From Anomaloglossus baeobatrachus (taxonomy: Eukaryota > Chordata > Amphibia > Anura > Aromobatidae), in assembly GCF_048569485.1 (NCBI RefSeq), contig NC_134357.1, positions 226,271,634-226,335,633 on the forward strand: 64,000 nt of DNA. Reading direction: 5' to 3'. Position numbers and translations under genes: made by a program. Shown piece by piece: positions 43,570-54,359 of the stretch. Every line of letters begins with the position of its first letter. Position 1 is the first letter of the stretch. The notes under the pieces are model-generated. The model was given only the letters and a program-made list of their open reading frames with translations. It did no database searches and was not told the origin of the DNA.

Positions 43570-44180
43570 ATGACTTCAGGAGACTAGAGCATCCGCGCCA
43601 AAGGACTGTGGATCACGTGACCTGGCTATGAACGCGGTTACCTTTGCGTTCAACTTTGAGGCCATTAGATCCACATCTGGTGTACTCCAGTGAGTGCAGA
43701 TGTGTGGGAACACTTCTGGGTGGAGAAACCACTCTCCAGCGGCCAGGCCTTGGCGACTTAGAAGGTCCGCCACCCAGTTCTCTACTCCCGGTATGTGTAA
43801 CGCTGAAAACACAGACCCCCGTCGATTTGGCCCAGGTGAGGATCCTGGGGACCTCGAGATAAGTTGTCTTTCTGCTGGTACCTCCCTGCCGATTGACATA
43901 GGCCACAGCTGTCGCATTGTCCAATTGGACCCGAATCAAACGACCTGCTAGCAGAAGGGGGGAATGACCTGAGCGCGAGAAGATCGCGCTGATTTTCAGG
44001 ATGATTTCTGGGAAGGGAAGACTCCTGGGGTGTCCAACGTCCCGAAGCAGTGTGGAGCCAGTACGCTGCTCCCCAGACTAAGAGGCTGACGTCCGTGGTC
44101 AGGAGTAGCCAGTCCACTTGGGGGAGAAAAACTCCTTCTCGATATAGAAGAGGACTGAAGCCATCAGCAAAGCGCATACC
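43570..44180 (-). pseudogene. DIRS RNase H
   Basis: Minus-strand pieces show VQLDNATAVAYVNRQGGT, HIPGVENWVADLLSRQ, EWFLHPEVF and PDVDLMASKLNAK, matching the DIRS RNase H and following connector (DN.TAVAY.N.QGGT, ..PG..N..AD.LSR). Fossil. Confidence 0.88.
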
Positions 44181-44319
44181 TGACTGAAGGTGTCAGGTGA
44201 AAAGTTTGTCCAAGGAAAAGGAGCTCTTGTCCCAGGCAGCTAGAAGCGCAAGCTGCAGTGGGCGGTGGTGTGGCTAAGCGAGCAGCACTGCCTCTATAGC
44301 CGCCGCTATCCTACCTAGC

Positions 44320-45100
44320 ACTCTCATACTGAATCGTATGGAGCGAGAGGAGTACGTAGAGGGCAGTGTACCGCTTGTTGTAGAGCAGTCGCCTTGTCTT
44401 GAGGGGAAAATATCAAGCCCTGAAGAGTGTCCAGGGACATGCCCAGCGAGGTGACGGATTTTGACGGGACCGGGGATGATTTGACTGGCGTCAGAAGCCC
44501 CCCTAAGCGGGATAGGGTGCCCACAGATCTGCCTTGCTTGGATGACCTCCTCATCAAGGGCTCAACCAGCGTGCAGAACAGCCACTCTCCTGGTGTGAAG
44601 GGCACTCATGGCGGCCACCATGACCTTAGTTAAGACCCTTGGTGCTGTGGCAGAGCCGAGAGTAGGGCCACAAATGAAAAATAAAAAGAAGTCCAGAACC
44701 GCGAAGCGGAGGAACTTTTGGTGAGCTGGAACGATGGATATGTGCAGGTACGCGTCCCTGATAGCTAGGGAGGCAAGGAATTCTCCTTCGACCATAAAGG
44801 TAATAATGGACCCTAGGAAGTCCATTCTGAATCTCCTTACATGCACATGTTTGCTCAGGTGTTAGACGTCCAAGATGGGACAAACTGACCCGTCCTTTTT
44901 TGAGGACCACAAGAGGTTGGAATGGAAGGCCTTGAACCTCTCGCTGTCCTGAACAGGTACCATCACCCCCGCCATTTGGAGGGAGTGGATTGCTGAGGAG
45001 AAGGCCTTGAGGTGTTTTGGAGCCTTTGGGGGGGGGGGGTTTGAGAGAAAAGACTGACCAGGGGATCGGGTCCAGAATTCAATGTGGTATCCGGAAGACA
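44320..45100 (-). pseudogene. DIRS reverse transcriptase
   Basis: Minus-strand pieces show FHSNLLWSSKKDGSVCPILD, RFRMDFLGSII, GEFLASLAIRDAYLHISI, LRFAVLDFF, ATAPRVLTKVM and SLGMSLDTLQG, the typical DIRS RT blocks. Fossil. Confidence 0.9.
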
Positions 45101-45299
45101 CAAGGTATCACACCCATTTGTGGTCTGAGGCGGCAGCCCAGATGGAGGAGGACGAGACTTCTCGGTCTTTGTCTAGACTGCCAGGACGAGGTGGACTCGG
45201 GGAGGGCTGAGAAGGTCGGGCCCTGCGTGTCTAGTAAAAAACATCCTGGGCTAGAGTTGGGAGAGGGAGGTACTCTTTTCCTCCCGTGGCGTCAGACAA

Positions 45300-46670
45300 A
45301 AAAAAGAGCCTGTCCAGATGATCGGCAAACCATCGGTCTGGAAAGGAGTACTGTGAGAGGCTTCTTAGAGGCAGAGTCCGCTCTCCATTATCGGAACCAG
45401 AAGGCCTTACGAATGGCTATGGTATTTGAGGCGGCAATAACTGCGCAGGTAGCAGCGCCGAGGGAGGCCTGCATGAGGTACTCTGCCGCCGCAGCAATGT
45501 GAACTGTTACATCTGTGAGGGTCTGAGGGAAACTGGTAGTCCTGGTGCCTGTGCGACCCACATGGAAGGGGAGAGGGACCAACAGCCTCAAGGCGGAGCG
45601 ATTGAGCTGCTCCAGTTGTCTGTCTGTCGGGTCCTTGAAGGAAGATCCATCAAGTAAAAGACAGGAGGGTCCTTCAGGCAGGCGGAAGCCGGGTGAGGGT
45701 CCACCGAGGACGGATCAGCCCAGCCCTTAGAGACAGTTAAGCCAAAAGGGTACCTGGACTCCATGAGTTTACGGATACAGAAGCGGCGTTAAAATCCCCT
45801 TTTTTTTTTCTGAGGTTTCTTCACCCTTTTAAAGGAGACCGCAGGGTCAGTAGTAGTGGATGGGAGATCTTCCACATGCAGAGTTTTGGTTGATTGCTGC
45901 AATAAGTCCATCGCAGCTTGATCGCTCGGGGAGGTTGAAACCAAGGAATCATCCCGGGACAAACATCATTCCCCTTCCTCCGGCTCCTCAGAGACCGCGG
46001 AACATGTGGGAGAACCCCATCTGTGTAAAGGTCATGCCCTTTTTCTGATCTGCAACCAGTGAAGCAGAGGGCTGATTCTTATCAGAAGGACCCTCTATAG
46101 AGGTGTCATCAGGCTGCGTTCTGTCCAGGGGCCCCGAGGGGTGTAAGGACGATGTTGCATAGCCAGCACCAGGTTCTGGGAACTGTGCCCATTCCGGGGG
46201 ACTGGGAGCTGTAGGCTCTGGGCTGGCAGCGGTTGCTGCAGTGGTGGCGGGGGAGGGGGAGCTACAGGGACACCGGACTCACAGAAGGAAGAGGTGCTAT
46301 CATCCCCTAGTAGCTCAGCGTCTTATAGTTGTTGCTGTAGTTGTGCAGGGCATAAAACATGTGACTGCAGCCCCTGCCTGATGAGCCGCAAACTGATTGT
46401 AATGAGGGAGCAATGCTCTGCACAGATAATATGCAAGTGAGGCTATAACTCACCCAGAACCCTGATGGCCCCTCCCCCCTCCTCCTGCATCCCAGTTCTG
46501 GGAAGGAGGAAGCCAGCTCTGAGAGACGCCCACAGGCTCTGATCACAACAAGAGGGAGCAATGCTCTGCAGATCCTGTGTAGGGAGGCGTGGCTTATCGA
46601 GTGTCGGAGGGGACGGGGCTTAGCTCTGACAAGAAGGCATGAGAAAATATAACAAAAAAAGAAAAAAAAC
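45300..46670 (-). pseudogene. DIRS gag-like region and leader
   Basis: Upstream of RT on the minus strand. A stretch at 45388-45591 (LPFHVGRTGTRTTSFPQ, then Ala-rich helix) resembles the gag-like protein of vertebrate DIRS elements. Motif support is modest; the assignment leans on position. Fossil. Confidence 0.5.
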
Positions 46671-46899
46671 AAAAAATGGTTGGAAGGGACTCACCTTCCC
46701 TCCTCCAGCCCTGCACAACAATGGTGGACAGAAAAACCTCTATAAGTGTACCACAGCTGCGGCTGCACTGAGTCCTGGGGGCTCTCCCCCTTCCCCCGCC
46801 ACAGGTGGAATGCTATGCAGGAGTCTGCAATTAGCCCATGTGCATCCAGTCAGTGTGACCTTTGCTTCAATTTCCTGTCAGGGAGCCAGTGTGCAGATT

Positions 46900-47520
46900 C
46901 TGACGCCTGCTGTGCCCAGTCACAGAACGTGTATCAACTCTGAGCCTGCCAGAGGGGCTGAGGAAGTCTTTCATCTGCTCTGGAGAAAATCGGAAGTATC
47001 TCACCTCAACTCTCGTGGAGATGGACGTCTGATGCCTGCTGCCTGGTCACATCGGTGTAGTGTATCAACTCAGAGCCTGCAAGAGGGGCTGAGGAAGTTT
47101 TCATCTGCTCTGGAAAAATCGGAATGATCTCACCTCAGCTCCTGTGGAGATGGCAGTCTGATGCCTGGTCACATTGGTGCAGAACGTGTATCAACTCAGA
47201 GCCTGCAAGAGGGGCTGAGGAAGTTTTCATCTGCTCTGGAAAAATCGGAATGATCTCACCTCAGCTCCTGTGGAGATGGCAGTCTGATGCCTGGTCACAT
47301 TGGTGCAGAACGTGTATCAACTCAGAGCCTGCAAGAGGGGCTGAGGAAGTTTTCATCTGCTCTGGGGCTCTGGAGAAAATCAGAAGGATCTCACCTCAAC
47401 TCCTGTGGAGATGGCAGTCTGATGCCTGCTGCCTGGTCACACCGCTACAATGTATCAATTCAGAGCCTGCAAGAGGGGCTGAGGAAGTTTTCATCTGCTC
47501 TGGGCTCTGGAAAATCAGTG
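46900..47520. repeat. Tandem repeat, about 130-base unit, five copies
   Basis: The phrase GTGTATCAACTCAGAGCCTG recurs near 46928, 47057, 47187, 47311 and 47449, each time followed by CAAGAGGGGCTGAGGAAGTT and a CTCACCTCAACTCCTGTGG block. It lies in the 5' leader of the DIRS element. The repeated peptide visible on the plus strand has no support as a gene. Confidence 0.88.
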
Positions 47521-47857
47521 CCATGAGACCTGTCGTCCAGTGAGTAACAGCCCAGGATCCAGCGTCACAGGAGGGGTACGGGGAGACGACATTCCGCGTT
47601 CCCGCCTGTTGATGGTTTTGGGAAATCGGTCCCCGAAGGAACCGTCGCCCTCTAAAAACAAAAATTTCTTACTGCAGTAGTCTGCAGAGATTTGCCTCCT
47701 ATAGACACTAAGCTAAAACTGAAGTAGCCTGGCTGGGCCAGGGGGTGTATACTACAGGGCAGGAGCTAACATCTTTGCATCTACTTAGTGTCCTCCTATG
47801 AATAAGCAGCATAACACCCATGGTCCTGTGTCCCCCAATGAGGCGTCAGAGAAAGGC

Positions 47858-48695
47858 CAATTTTATCACTTTTGCAGAGAACGTTGTGCACACCTCAATA
47901 TCAAATTCAAACAGTGTGTTTACTTCCTCACAAAATTGTTTTATTTTGGAAATATACAGAAACAAATGTTAGTGAGACACTACTTTATTACTAGTTTAAT
48001 AAAACATTACCAAATGCAGGGAAAGAAAAATATCAAATCTGTGCTTTTCATGACAATGTCAAAACAAGTTTAGATTAATTAATGAGATGCTGCATTTAAA
48101 AAGGAAGGAGTGAAGAGAACTAAAAAAATAACCAACAATAAAACAAACCAAATGCTCGAATTGGTATAAAATAAACTGTGTAATTGTCACCTCATTACTT
48201 TGATATTGATGCGCTATCTCCAGGAAAGGTCATCTATATCAGCTCTGGAGGGATGGAAATGTGTACAGAAAGGAACAGCACAGCTATGTAGACCTTTTTG
48301 GGGGAACCTGCAGAGTACTTCAGTTCACCTTCTGTTCAAGAGATAAGCTGCCAGTCTCTGCAATAGTCACCAGTATATAAACAGTGCAGCTTTGCTCCAG
48401 CCGTAGATGGAGATCATCGTGGTAGTGCAGTGTGTTGAACGCACACTGTCATTGATGACCCATCATTAGAGTTGGTCAACAATATCAGATCAAAGTTATG
48501 GACAGTATCATAACCTTCAATAATGTTTTCACAAGGACATGTGATTATTGCAATGGTAATGACTGTAGTGTCTACAACAGGAAGTTCGATGTCTGTGTAG
48601 AAATGTTCTAGCTTAGCTGGAAGGCAAGCTGCCAAGACAGAGTATCAGTGTAAATAAAGAGTCTAATTTTTTTTTTTATATCAAAGCTTTTGGTT
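47858..48695 (-). other. Unique-looking flank, possible distal 3' UTR of PRPF19
   Basis: No repeat is recognised here. On the minus strand there are two AATAAA signals (47984-47989 and 47940-47945) downstream of PRPF19. If the PRPF19 transcript runs through the palindrome at 48711-49949, polyadenylation could occur here. A 74-codon minus frame (48414-48635) has no recognisable motif. Confidence 0.3.
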
Positions 48696-49075
48696 TATAT
48701 ATAGGGACTGTAAATAGCAACTTTTCACTTACTCCGGAAAAATATTTTTAAAAAATAACTTTTAATAAATCCACTAAAATGTGATAAATAATCACAAAAG
48801 ATAAACAAATAACATATAAAAGAGTATGGCCCTCCTGTCTCTTCAAAAGATATGTATAAGCAAAAAAAAATATTTGGACTTTCACCCCCAATGCAATCGG
48901 ACTTTTGTAACCATATTTATAGGTGCCAATTAACATTAGCGTCCACTAATAATAAAGAATCAGATTAGTCTTACCTCTCTTCACACTAAAAAACAAATTG
49001 GTCTCACCAAATTTTTTTGGATGCCATCTTTTCAATAACTGAGGTCCAAAGAAATACCCCTTGACAGCTCAGTTG

Positions 49076-49121
49076 TACCTCCCGACGCGTTTCGTTCAGG
49101 AAAAAACTCTTCAGGGGAGTC
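49076..49121 (-). ncRNA. Hammerhead ribozyme-like motif (left arm)
   Basis: Minus strand, in order: ACTCCC, CTGAAGA (49108-49114), GTT-loop-AAC as stem II, GAAA (49090-49093), CGC, GTC (49084-49086), GGGAGGT. CTCCC and GGGAG pair as stem I, and cleavage would follow GTC. All conserved core boxes (CUGANGA, GAAA, NUH) are present. Stem III is minimal, as known for the small hammerheads of Penelope-like elements. Confidence 0.6.
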
Positions 49122-49502
49122 TCAAATGTATCACATCTTTTTTAGGTCCCTTAAATTATGAACCTACCATTTGCATAACATGCAATTAGTATAGACTCAT
49201 CACAATCAATTTGTGACATATCCAATTCCGGTCCCAACAAACTATGGACCCATATCCTATATAACGTGCACGTGACTGGAGCGGCCGTGCTTATCGCTCT
49301 ATCAAAAAATAGATTTTGATAAAGCGATAAGCACGGCCGCTCCAGTCACGTGCACGTTATATAGGATATGGGTCCATAGTTTGTTGGGACCGGAATTGGA
49401 TATGTCACAAATTGATTATGTGATGAGTTTATACTAATTGCATGTTATGCAAATGGTAGGTTCATAATTTAAGGGACCTAAAAAAGATGTGATACATTTG
49501 AG

Positions 49503-49546
49503 ACTCCCCTGAAGAGTTTTTTCCTGAGCAAAACGCGTCGGGAGGT
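49503..49546 (+). ncRNA. Hammerhead ribozyme-like motif (right arm)
   Basis: Mirror of the left-arm motif: ACTCCC, CTGAAGA (49509-49515), hairpin, AAAA in place of GAAA, CGC, GTC, GGGAGGT. The G-to-A change in the GAAA box makes this copy probably inactive, while the left arm keeps the canonical box. Confidence 0.5.
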
Positions 49547-49964
49547 ACAACTGATCTGTCAAGGGGTATTTCTTTGGACCCCAGTTATTGAAAAGATGGC
49601 ATCCAAAAAAATTTGGTGAGACCAATTCGTTTTTTAGTGTGAAGAGAGGCAAGACTAATCTGATTCTTTATTATTAGTGGACGCTAATGTTAATTGGCAC
49701 CTTTAAATATGGTTACAAAAGTCCGATTGCATTGGGGGTGAAAGTCCAAATATTTTTTTTGGCTTATACATCTCTTTTGAAGAGACAGGAGGGCCATACT
49801 CTTTTATATGTTATTTGTTTGTCTTTTGTGATTATTTATCACATTTTAGTGGATTTATTAAAAGTTATTTTTAAAAAATATTTTTCCGGAGTAAGTGAAA
49901 AGTTGCTATTTACTATCTGATAATTGAATTTATACCCAGTGGCTATTTGTATATATAGGGACTG

Positions 49965-50346
49965 GACAATTACTTTTAAAAGGCATTTCCACATCTGGGA
50001 CCTGCATATATTTTTCAGAATGAGGTTAGTCACAGAACTATCTTGTGATCGATATGGTGCCATCTGCATCTAATAGACATTTATGCCTTTTTTTATATTA
50101 CATTAATATCCCGGATAGGAATAACTTTGTAAGGTAACAGCATAAAAAAACTGATAAAAAGGCAAGTAGAAGTCACAAACAGAAATAGGAAAGCATTTTG
50201 TTTGGTAGCATTTTAGCTTCTGCAGAAAATACACTCCAGTAGTTATCAATCACACAGATGTTAACATATTACAAGTCATGAGCATGTTGGGCAACATCAT
50301 CTGTCGTGTGGTTTCGAGAGCACTAGAAGATGTCCAGACAGTCACT
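49965..50346 (-). other. PRPF19: Probable 3' UTR of PRPF19
   Basis: Directly downstream of the PRPF19 stop codon on the minus strand, AT-rich, without repeat signatures up to the palindrome. No canonical AATAAA is seen inside it; an AATATA variant occurs near 50095. The true end of the transcript is not determined. Confidence 0.45.
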
Positions 50347-50444
50347 TCAAAGGCTGTAAAAGCGTAGACTCCGATCCATTCCTGTAGATGCCAAAAACTT
50401 TGCATTCTGACCAAATGCCAAACCTGTTGTGAGTGCACTGTGAT
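50347..50444 (-). CDS. PRPF19: PRPF19 last coding exon (WD40 repeat 7)
   Basis: Translates, after the split Asp codon, to [20 protein letters not shown] then [11 protein letters not shown] and a TGA stop at 50347-50349, matching the C-terminus of vertebrate PRPF19 (human ends GMDRSLKFYSL). The acceptor is CTCCTCCCTAG before 50444. The exon takes up in phase 1 from the exon at 60304-60409. PRPF19 is the U-box E3 ubiquitin ligase and scaffold of the Prp19/NTC complex in spliceosome activation and DNA repair; its C-terminal WD40 propeller binds substrates. The intron before this exon is 9.86 kb and filled with repeats. Confidence 0.96.
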
Positions 50445-50709
50445 CTAGGGAGGAGAAAATATAGACACTAAGCTTACAATGAATGGACTTGACATCACTC
50501 TGTTGAAAGATGGCAACAATGATACATTAGAACTATGTAAGAAGGCTGCAACCTAGAAGACATAGCATCTTGACACAAAAAAACCCACATGTAACTTTGC
50601 GCACCATGCTAATTTTATACATTAAAATCGTCTCAATATGTGACTTAACATTTACCATTTTGTAATGCAGTAGGTATTGGAGAATAGAGCTCCTGAGCCC
50701 ACACCAAAC

Positions 50710-51120
50710 CTGGATGGAAGGGAACATGAGGGATCACATGGATCTTAGTCCGAAGAATGTGGTGTGGGGTAGCTGGATGCCTCTACTTTTCATTTCAGGT
50801 AAAATAACGGCTCGGCATTACATTGCTTTGAATAAATGGCCATACCCCAAGTTTTGTTACCAAAGTTTCCTAGGAGCCTTTTTTCACCAGGACAACTTCA
50901 GACCACATTTTGCTGGTGCTACTATGAGCAACCTATATGGCCTAAATATGCTACCATGGCCTGCAGAGTTTCTGGACTTGTGCTCCATCCTTGATGTGCT
51001 CCATGGGAGACATCAAGGATGTCATTGATCGGAAATAACAAAGAGCTGCCAGCTGCTCATCTTGATGATTTGCTCCAGTGCATTCAGCATGACAGAACAT
51101 TCCTCAGACGGACATTTCTC
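50710..51120 (+). pseudogene. Tc1/mariner transposase fragment
   Basis: The frame gives GAFFHQDNFRPHFAGATMSN (second catalytic Asp in the QDN.RPH motif) and LPWPAEFLDLCSI, the worn PWPA.SPDLSPIE block, so the catalytic Glu region is altered. Only the C-terminal half is present and terminal repeats are absent. It starts 265 bases from the last PRPF19 exon and ends at the TTAA element. Confidence 0.75.
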
Positions 51121-51127
51121 AGTTTAA

Positions 51128-52378
51128 CCCCTTCACGACCCATGACTGATATATCAGTCATGGATCGTGTAAGGTTAATCCCCGCCCCCTGCCGTAGGCA
51201 GGTTGTGGCGATCCGCGCACATATTAGGTGTTTTCAACAGCTGACGTGTGCCTGCAAGTTACGAATGGAACGCAACTTTTAACCCCTTGCATCTCGCTGC
51301 CAAAGTCTGGCAAGCGAGATGTATATGCGCGCAGCCATTACTTTTACTTACTGCCGCCCCAACGGAAGTCACGTGCATGATCACGTGACTTTCGGTGGTT
51401 GCCATGGTAGCACAGGGTCACGTGATGACGCCTGTAGCTAAAATGAGTCACTTTCTCAGTACCGGCATACTTCTGGCATTGAGAGTAAAGCAGCATATCT
51501 GCCATATCTGTACATCTCAGCTACAGAGCTGAGAACTGCAGAGCGACCAGATTGCTGATCCATATACTCACCTAGGGAGCCTAGTAAAATTAAAAAAAAA
51601 AGTGAAAAAAAAAGGTTTAAAAAAACACCCAAAAAACACCTAAAAGTTCAAATCACCCCCCTTTCAGCCCATTGGAAATTAAAGGGTTAAAAAATTAAAA
51701 AAAATATACACATTTGGTATTGCCGCGTTCAGAAATGCCCGATCTATCAAAATGTAAAATCAATTAATCTGATTGGTAAACGGCATAGCGGCAAAAAAAT
51801 TCCAAACGCCAAAATTACGTTTTTTTTTTGGTCGCCGCAAATTTTGCGCACAATGCAATAACAGGCAATCAGAACGCAACATCTGTGCAAAAATAGTCCC
51901 ATTAGAAAAGTCAGCTTGAGACGCAAAATAAAAGCCGTCACTGAGACATAGATCTCAAAAAATAAGAACTCTACGGGTTTCGGAAAATGGCGCAAAACGT
52001 ACGCCACTTTCATTGGACAAGCTTGTGAATTTTTTGTAACCCCTTAGATACAAGTAAACCTATACGTTTGGGGTCTACAAACTCGCACCGACCTCAGGCA
52101 TCACACCAACATCAGTTTCACCATATAGTGAACATGGTGAATAAAATATCCCAAAAACTTTTGTGCAATCACACTTTTATTTTGCAGTTTTTTCCACACT
52201 TTAAATTTTTTTGCGGTTTTCCAGTACACTATATGGTAAAACTTATGGTTTCATTTAAAAGTACAGCTCGTCCCGCAATGGCAAGATTGACGGAAAAATA
52301 AAAAAAAGTTGCGGCTCTCGGAAGAAGGGGAGCAAAAAAAACAAACCAAAAAACGGAAAGGCTCTGGGGCTGAAGGGG
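51128..52378. mobile_element. TTAA-flanked frog element (piggyBac/Kolobok-like)
   Basis: Ends CCCCTTCACGACC and GGGGCTGAAGGGG inside TTAA (51124-51127 and 52379-52382). The inner text (GGTATTGCCGCGTTCAGAAA, TTTTTGGTCGCCGCAAATTT, GTACACTATATGGTAAAACT) is of a kind I know as highly repeated in frog genomes. No transposase is encoded. The TTAA duplication fits piggyBac or Kolobok. Confidence 0.75.
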
Positions 52379-52382
52379 TTAA

Positions 52383-53071
52383 TAACCTAACTGATAGCAG
52401 CCAAGGTGTGCAAGAGGAGGGATTTCTTTGCATTGCAGTCGCTCTCAATACTGAATAAATCAGGAGGTCTGGAAAATTTTGTTTTCATTTATTCATCATT
52501 GGTATATCATCAACATGTGTTTACATATTTCCACAACTTTTTCTTTTTTGGTGTTGTAATTTCAAACTTGAGGAGTATAATGGACACTTTTTTTTGTAGT
52601 TGAAGGGGTAGGGCTAGTAACAGCAATTTGGATTGGCAGCTACTTTTTTTTTTCTTTTCCATTCATTTTACACAATATTTAAAACTATTTTTTTTACTAT
52701 GGTTTACTCTATCTTGGGCTGGTAAATTAACAGGTGAGATGGCTGGCTACATAGCTGAGCTGACAATTTCTTAGGACTAAGCAGCTCCGCTCTTCAGACC
52801 CACTGATCATGTGATCACTGGGTGTAAGGAGGAAGAAGCCCTGAGAGATCTGCCTATATTGCATACAGGGTGCTTGCACAACCGCTGTATATACAAGTAA
52901 TCTGGAAAGGAGAGATGGTAATAAACCCTCTTTACGGGAAGTCCTCATGCAGCTGCCATATAATGCGGTGACAATTTAGAAAATAAAAAGGCAGAGAAGA
53001 ATGCCGACTGCCAAGACATTTAAAGTGTATTGGTGGTCCAGATATAGTCAAAAGGTTTTTATGAAGGACTA
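52383..53071. other. Intronic gap, no gene
   Basis: AT-rich intronic sequence with T runs near 52640 and 52690. No frame or repeat that I recognise. Confidence 0.5.
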
Positions 53072-53074
53072 TTA

Positions 53075-53568
53075 GGCTGCTTTCACACATCCGTTTTTTC
53101 CTGTGCGGCACAATCCGGCGCTTTGCAGAAAAAACGCAACCTTTTTTTGCCGCCGGTTGCAGTTTTTTTTTGCATAGACTTACATTAGTGCTGTATTGTG
53201 TCGCATGGGCTTGCATTCTGTCCGTTTTTTTGCCGCATGCCGCAGATTTAACAGACGCGGCGGCCGGATGGAACATTTCCTGGCACTTTTTTTGTCCGGC
53301 AAAAAAAAAACCCACATCTGGCCGATGCGGTGCAATTTGCAATGCATGCCTATGGACGCCGCATGCGGGGGTCCTGCGGCAAACACCGCCGCATGCTTTT
53401 TTTACACTGCGCATGCTCCGTAGCGTGCTCCAAGCGGCTAAAACCGGACGGGCCGCATGTAAAAAAAAAAAACTTATGGAAAGGATGCGGTTTTGTTGCC
53501 ACATCCGTTGCATATGTTTTAGAGCCGGATTGGCCGGCTCTGCTAAAACCAGACGTGTGAAAGCAGCC
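53075..53568. mobile_element. MITE, TTA-flanked (Harbinger-like)
   Basis: Ends GGCTGCTTTCACACATCCG and AGACGTGTGAAAGCAGCC inside TTA (53072-53074 and 53569-53571). Same terminal type as 39753-41458. The GC-rich inside is built of mirrored GCCGCATGC and GCCGGATTG words; overlapping open frames on both strands reflect this symmetry. Confidence 0.85.
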
Positions 53569-53571
53569 TTA

Positions 53572-54359
53572 TCTAACCTAATCACTAAGGTTAGCAGCTT
53601 TGCTAACGTAGACGATAAGAGCCACAGAACTCAATGACTGGCCGCAGTGGTGATATACACTGGAGTCATGACCTCTGTGCTGCAGCTGGTAAACAAAGAC
53701 TGAAGCAACGGCAGCACAAGAAGTTGCGAGATTAAAGGGGTGGTTCACCCATTTTTTTTATTTTCTGTAGGAGTTCTACTTACCTTTCTACGCGTTTTCT
53801 CCATTGGCTTCTGTTTCCAGTTCTGGCACTGAGCGGCGCTATCCTGCACGCTCAGTGCCTGTCACATGACCCCCTGGAGCTGTGGCCGCCAGTATCCTCT
53901 GACGTCCCGGCATTTCCGGGCTCTCAAACAAGACGGGTACACGTCAGAGGAGGCTGGCACCACTCAGATTGAGTGACAGGGCTGTGGGCGGTAACTACCG
54001 CACATCACAGCCCAGCATCGAGGGGAGGATCCGGAGGACGTCAGTGTGGAGCCGGCAAAGCGTCCTGCAGATGGTGAGGCACGGGGCGCCAGTGTGCAGT
54101 ACGGGGTGGGGGGTTCTTCAGCTGAATCCCCCCCTGCACGTAAGTATGTGATCACACTGTCCACCCGCCCACTCTGCTGCGATGTCAGGAGAGCGGCCGG
54201 TGTCAGGCAGTGTGATCATCTGCTCCTCCCAGCAGCAAGACACTGACAGGCATGTCACCGCTGTGCTCTGCCATCTGTCCTGCTGCATGGGACCAATTGT
54301 CTGCACTCTGTCACCTGCACAAGTCACAGAGTGGAGACAGTTTGTGACAGAGCACCTCT
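53572..54359. other. Intronic gap, no gene
   Basis: Moderately GC-rich (a GGGTGGTTCACCC word near 53740, GTGACAGG-rich text later). No coding frame with support. Confidence 0.45.

Larger units (their letters stand above)
41853..47857 (-). mobile_element. DIRS-type retrotransposon (tyrosine recombinase), broken
   Basis: Inverted terminal repeats of about 150 bases (41853-42010 and 47705-47857) share TGTTATGCTGCTTATCC, CTAAGTAGATGCAAAGATGT and GCCTAGCCAGGCTACTTCAG in mirror form. Between them on the minus strand are a gag-like region, RT, RNase H and a tyrosine recombinase, in that order, which is the DIRS layout. Next to the 3' (left) repeat an internal complementary region (about 42112-42240) joins the outer bits of both repeats. 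No target duplication is expected. It is broken, with ten or more interruptions. Confidence 0.88.
48711..49949 (+). mobile_element. Palindromic Penelope-like element, internally deleted
   Basis: Two arms of about 600 bases (48711-49307 and 49314-49912) are near-perfect mirrors with only 6 bases between them. A 37-base tail (49913-49949) follows the right arm only. The whole is flanked by a 15-base duplication TATATATAGGGACTG (48696-48710 and 49950-49964). Arms, one-sided tail and a 14-15 base duplication repeat the plan of the Penelope-like element at 19914-31899. No protein is encoded. A hammerhead-like core lies in each arm. An inverted-repeat DNA element is the alternative. Confidence 0.65.

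Noticed and set aside
46639-47543. Repeated 40-residue peptide on the plus strand
   Set aside because: It reflects the 130-base tandem repeat in the DIRS leader; wrong strand for the element and no known domain.
53170-53637. 155-codon plus frame and 217-codon minus frame
   Set aside because: Both span a hairpin-forming MITE whose symmetry leaves frames open on both strands.
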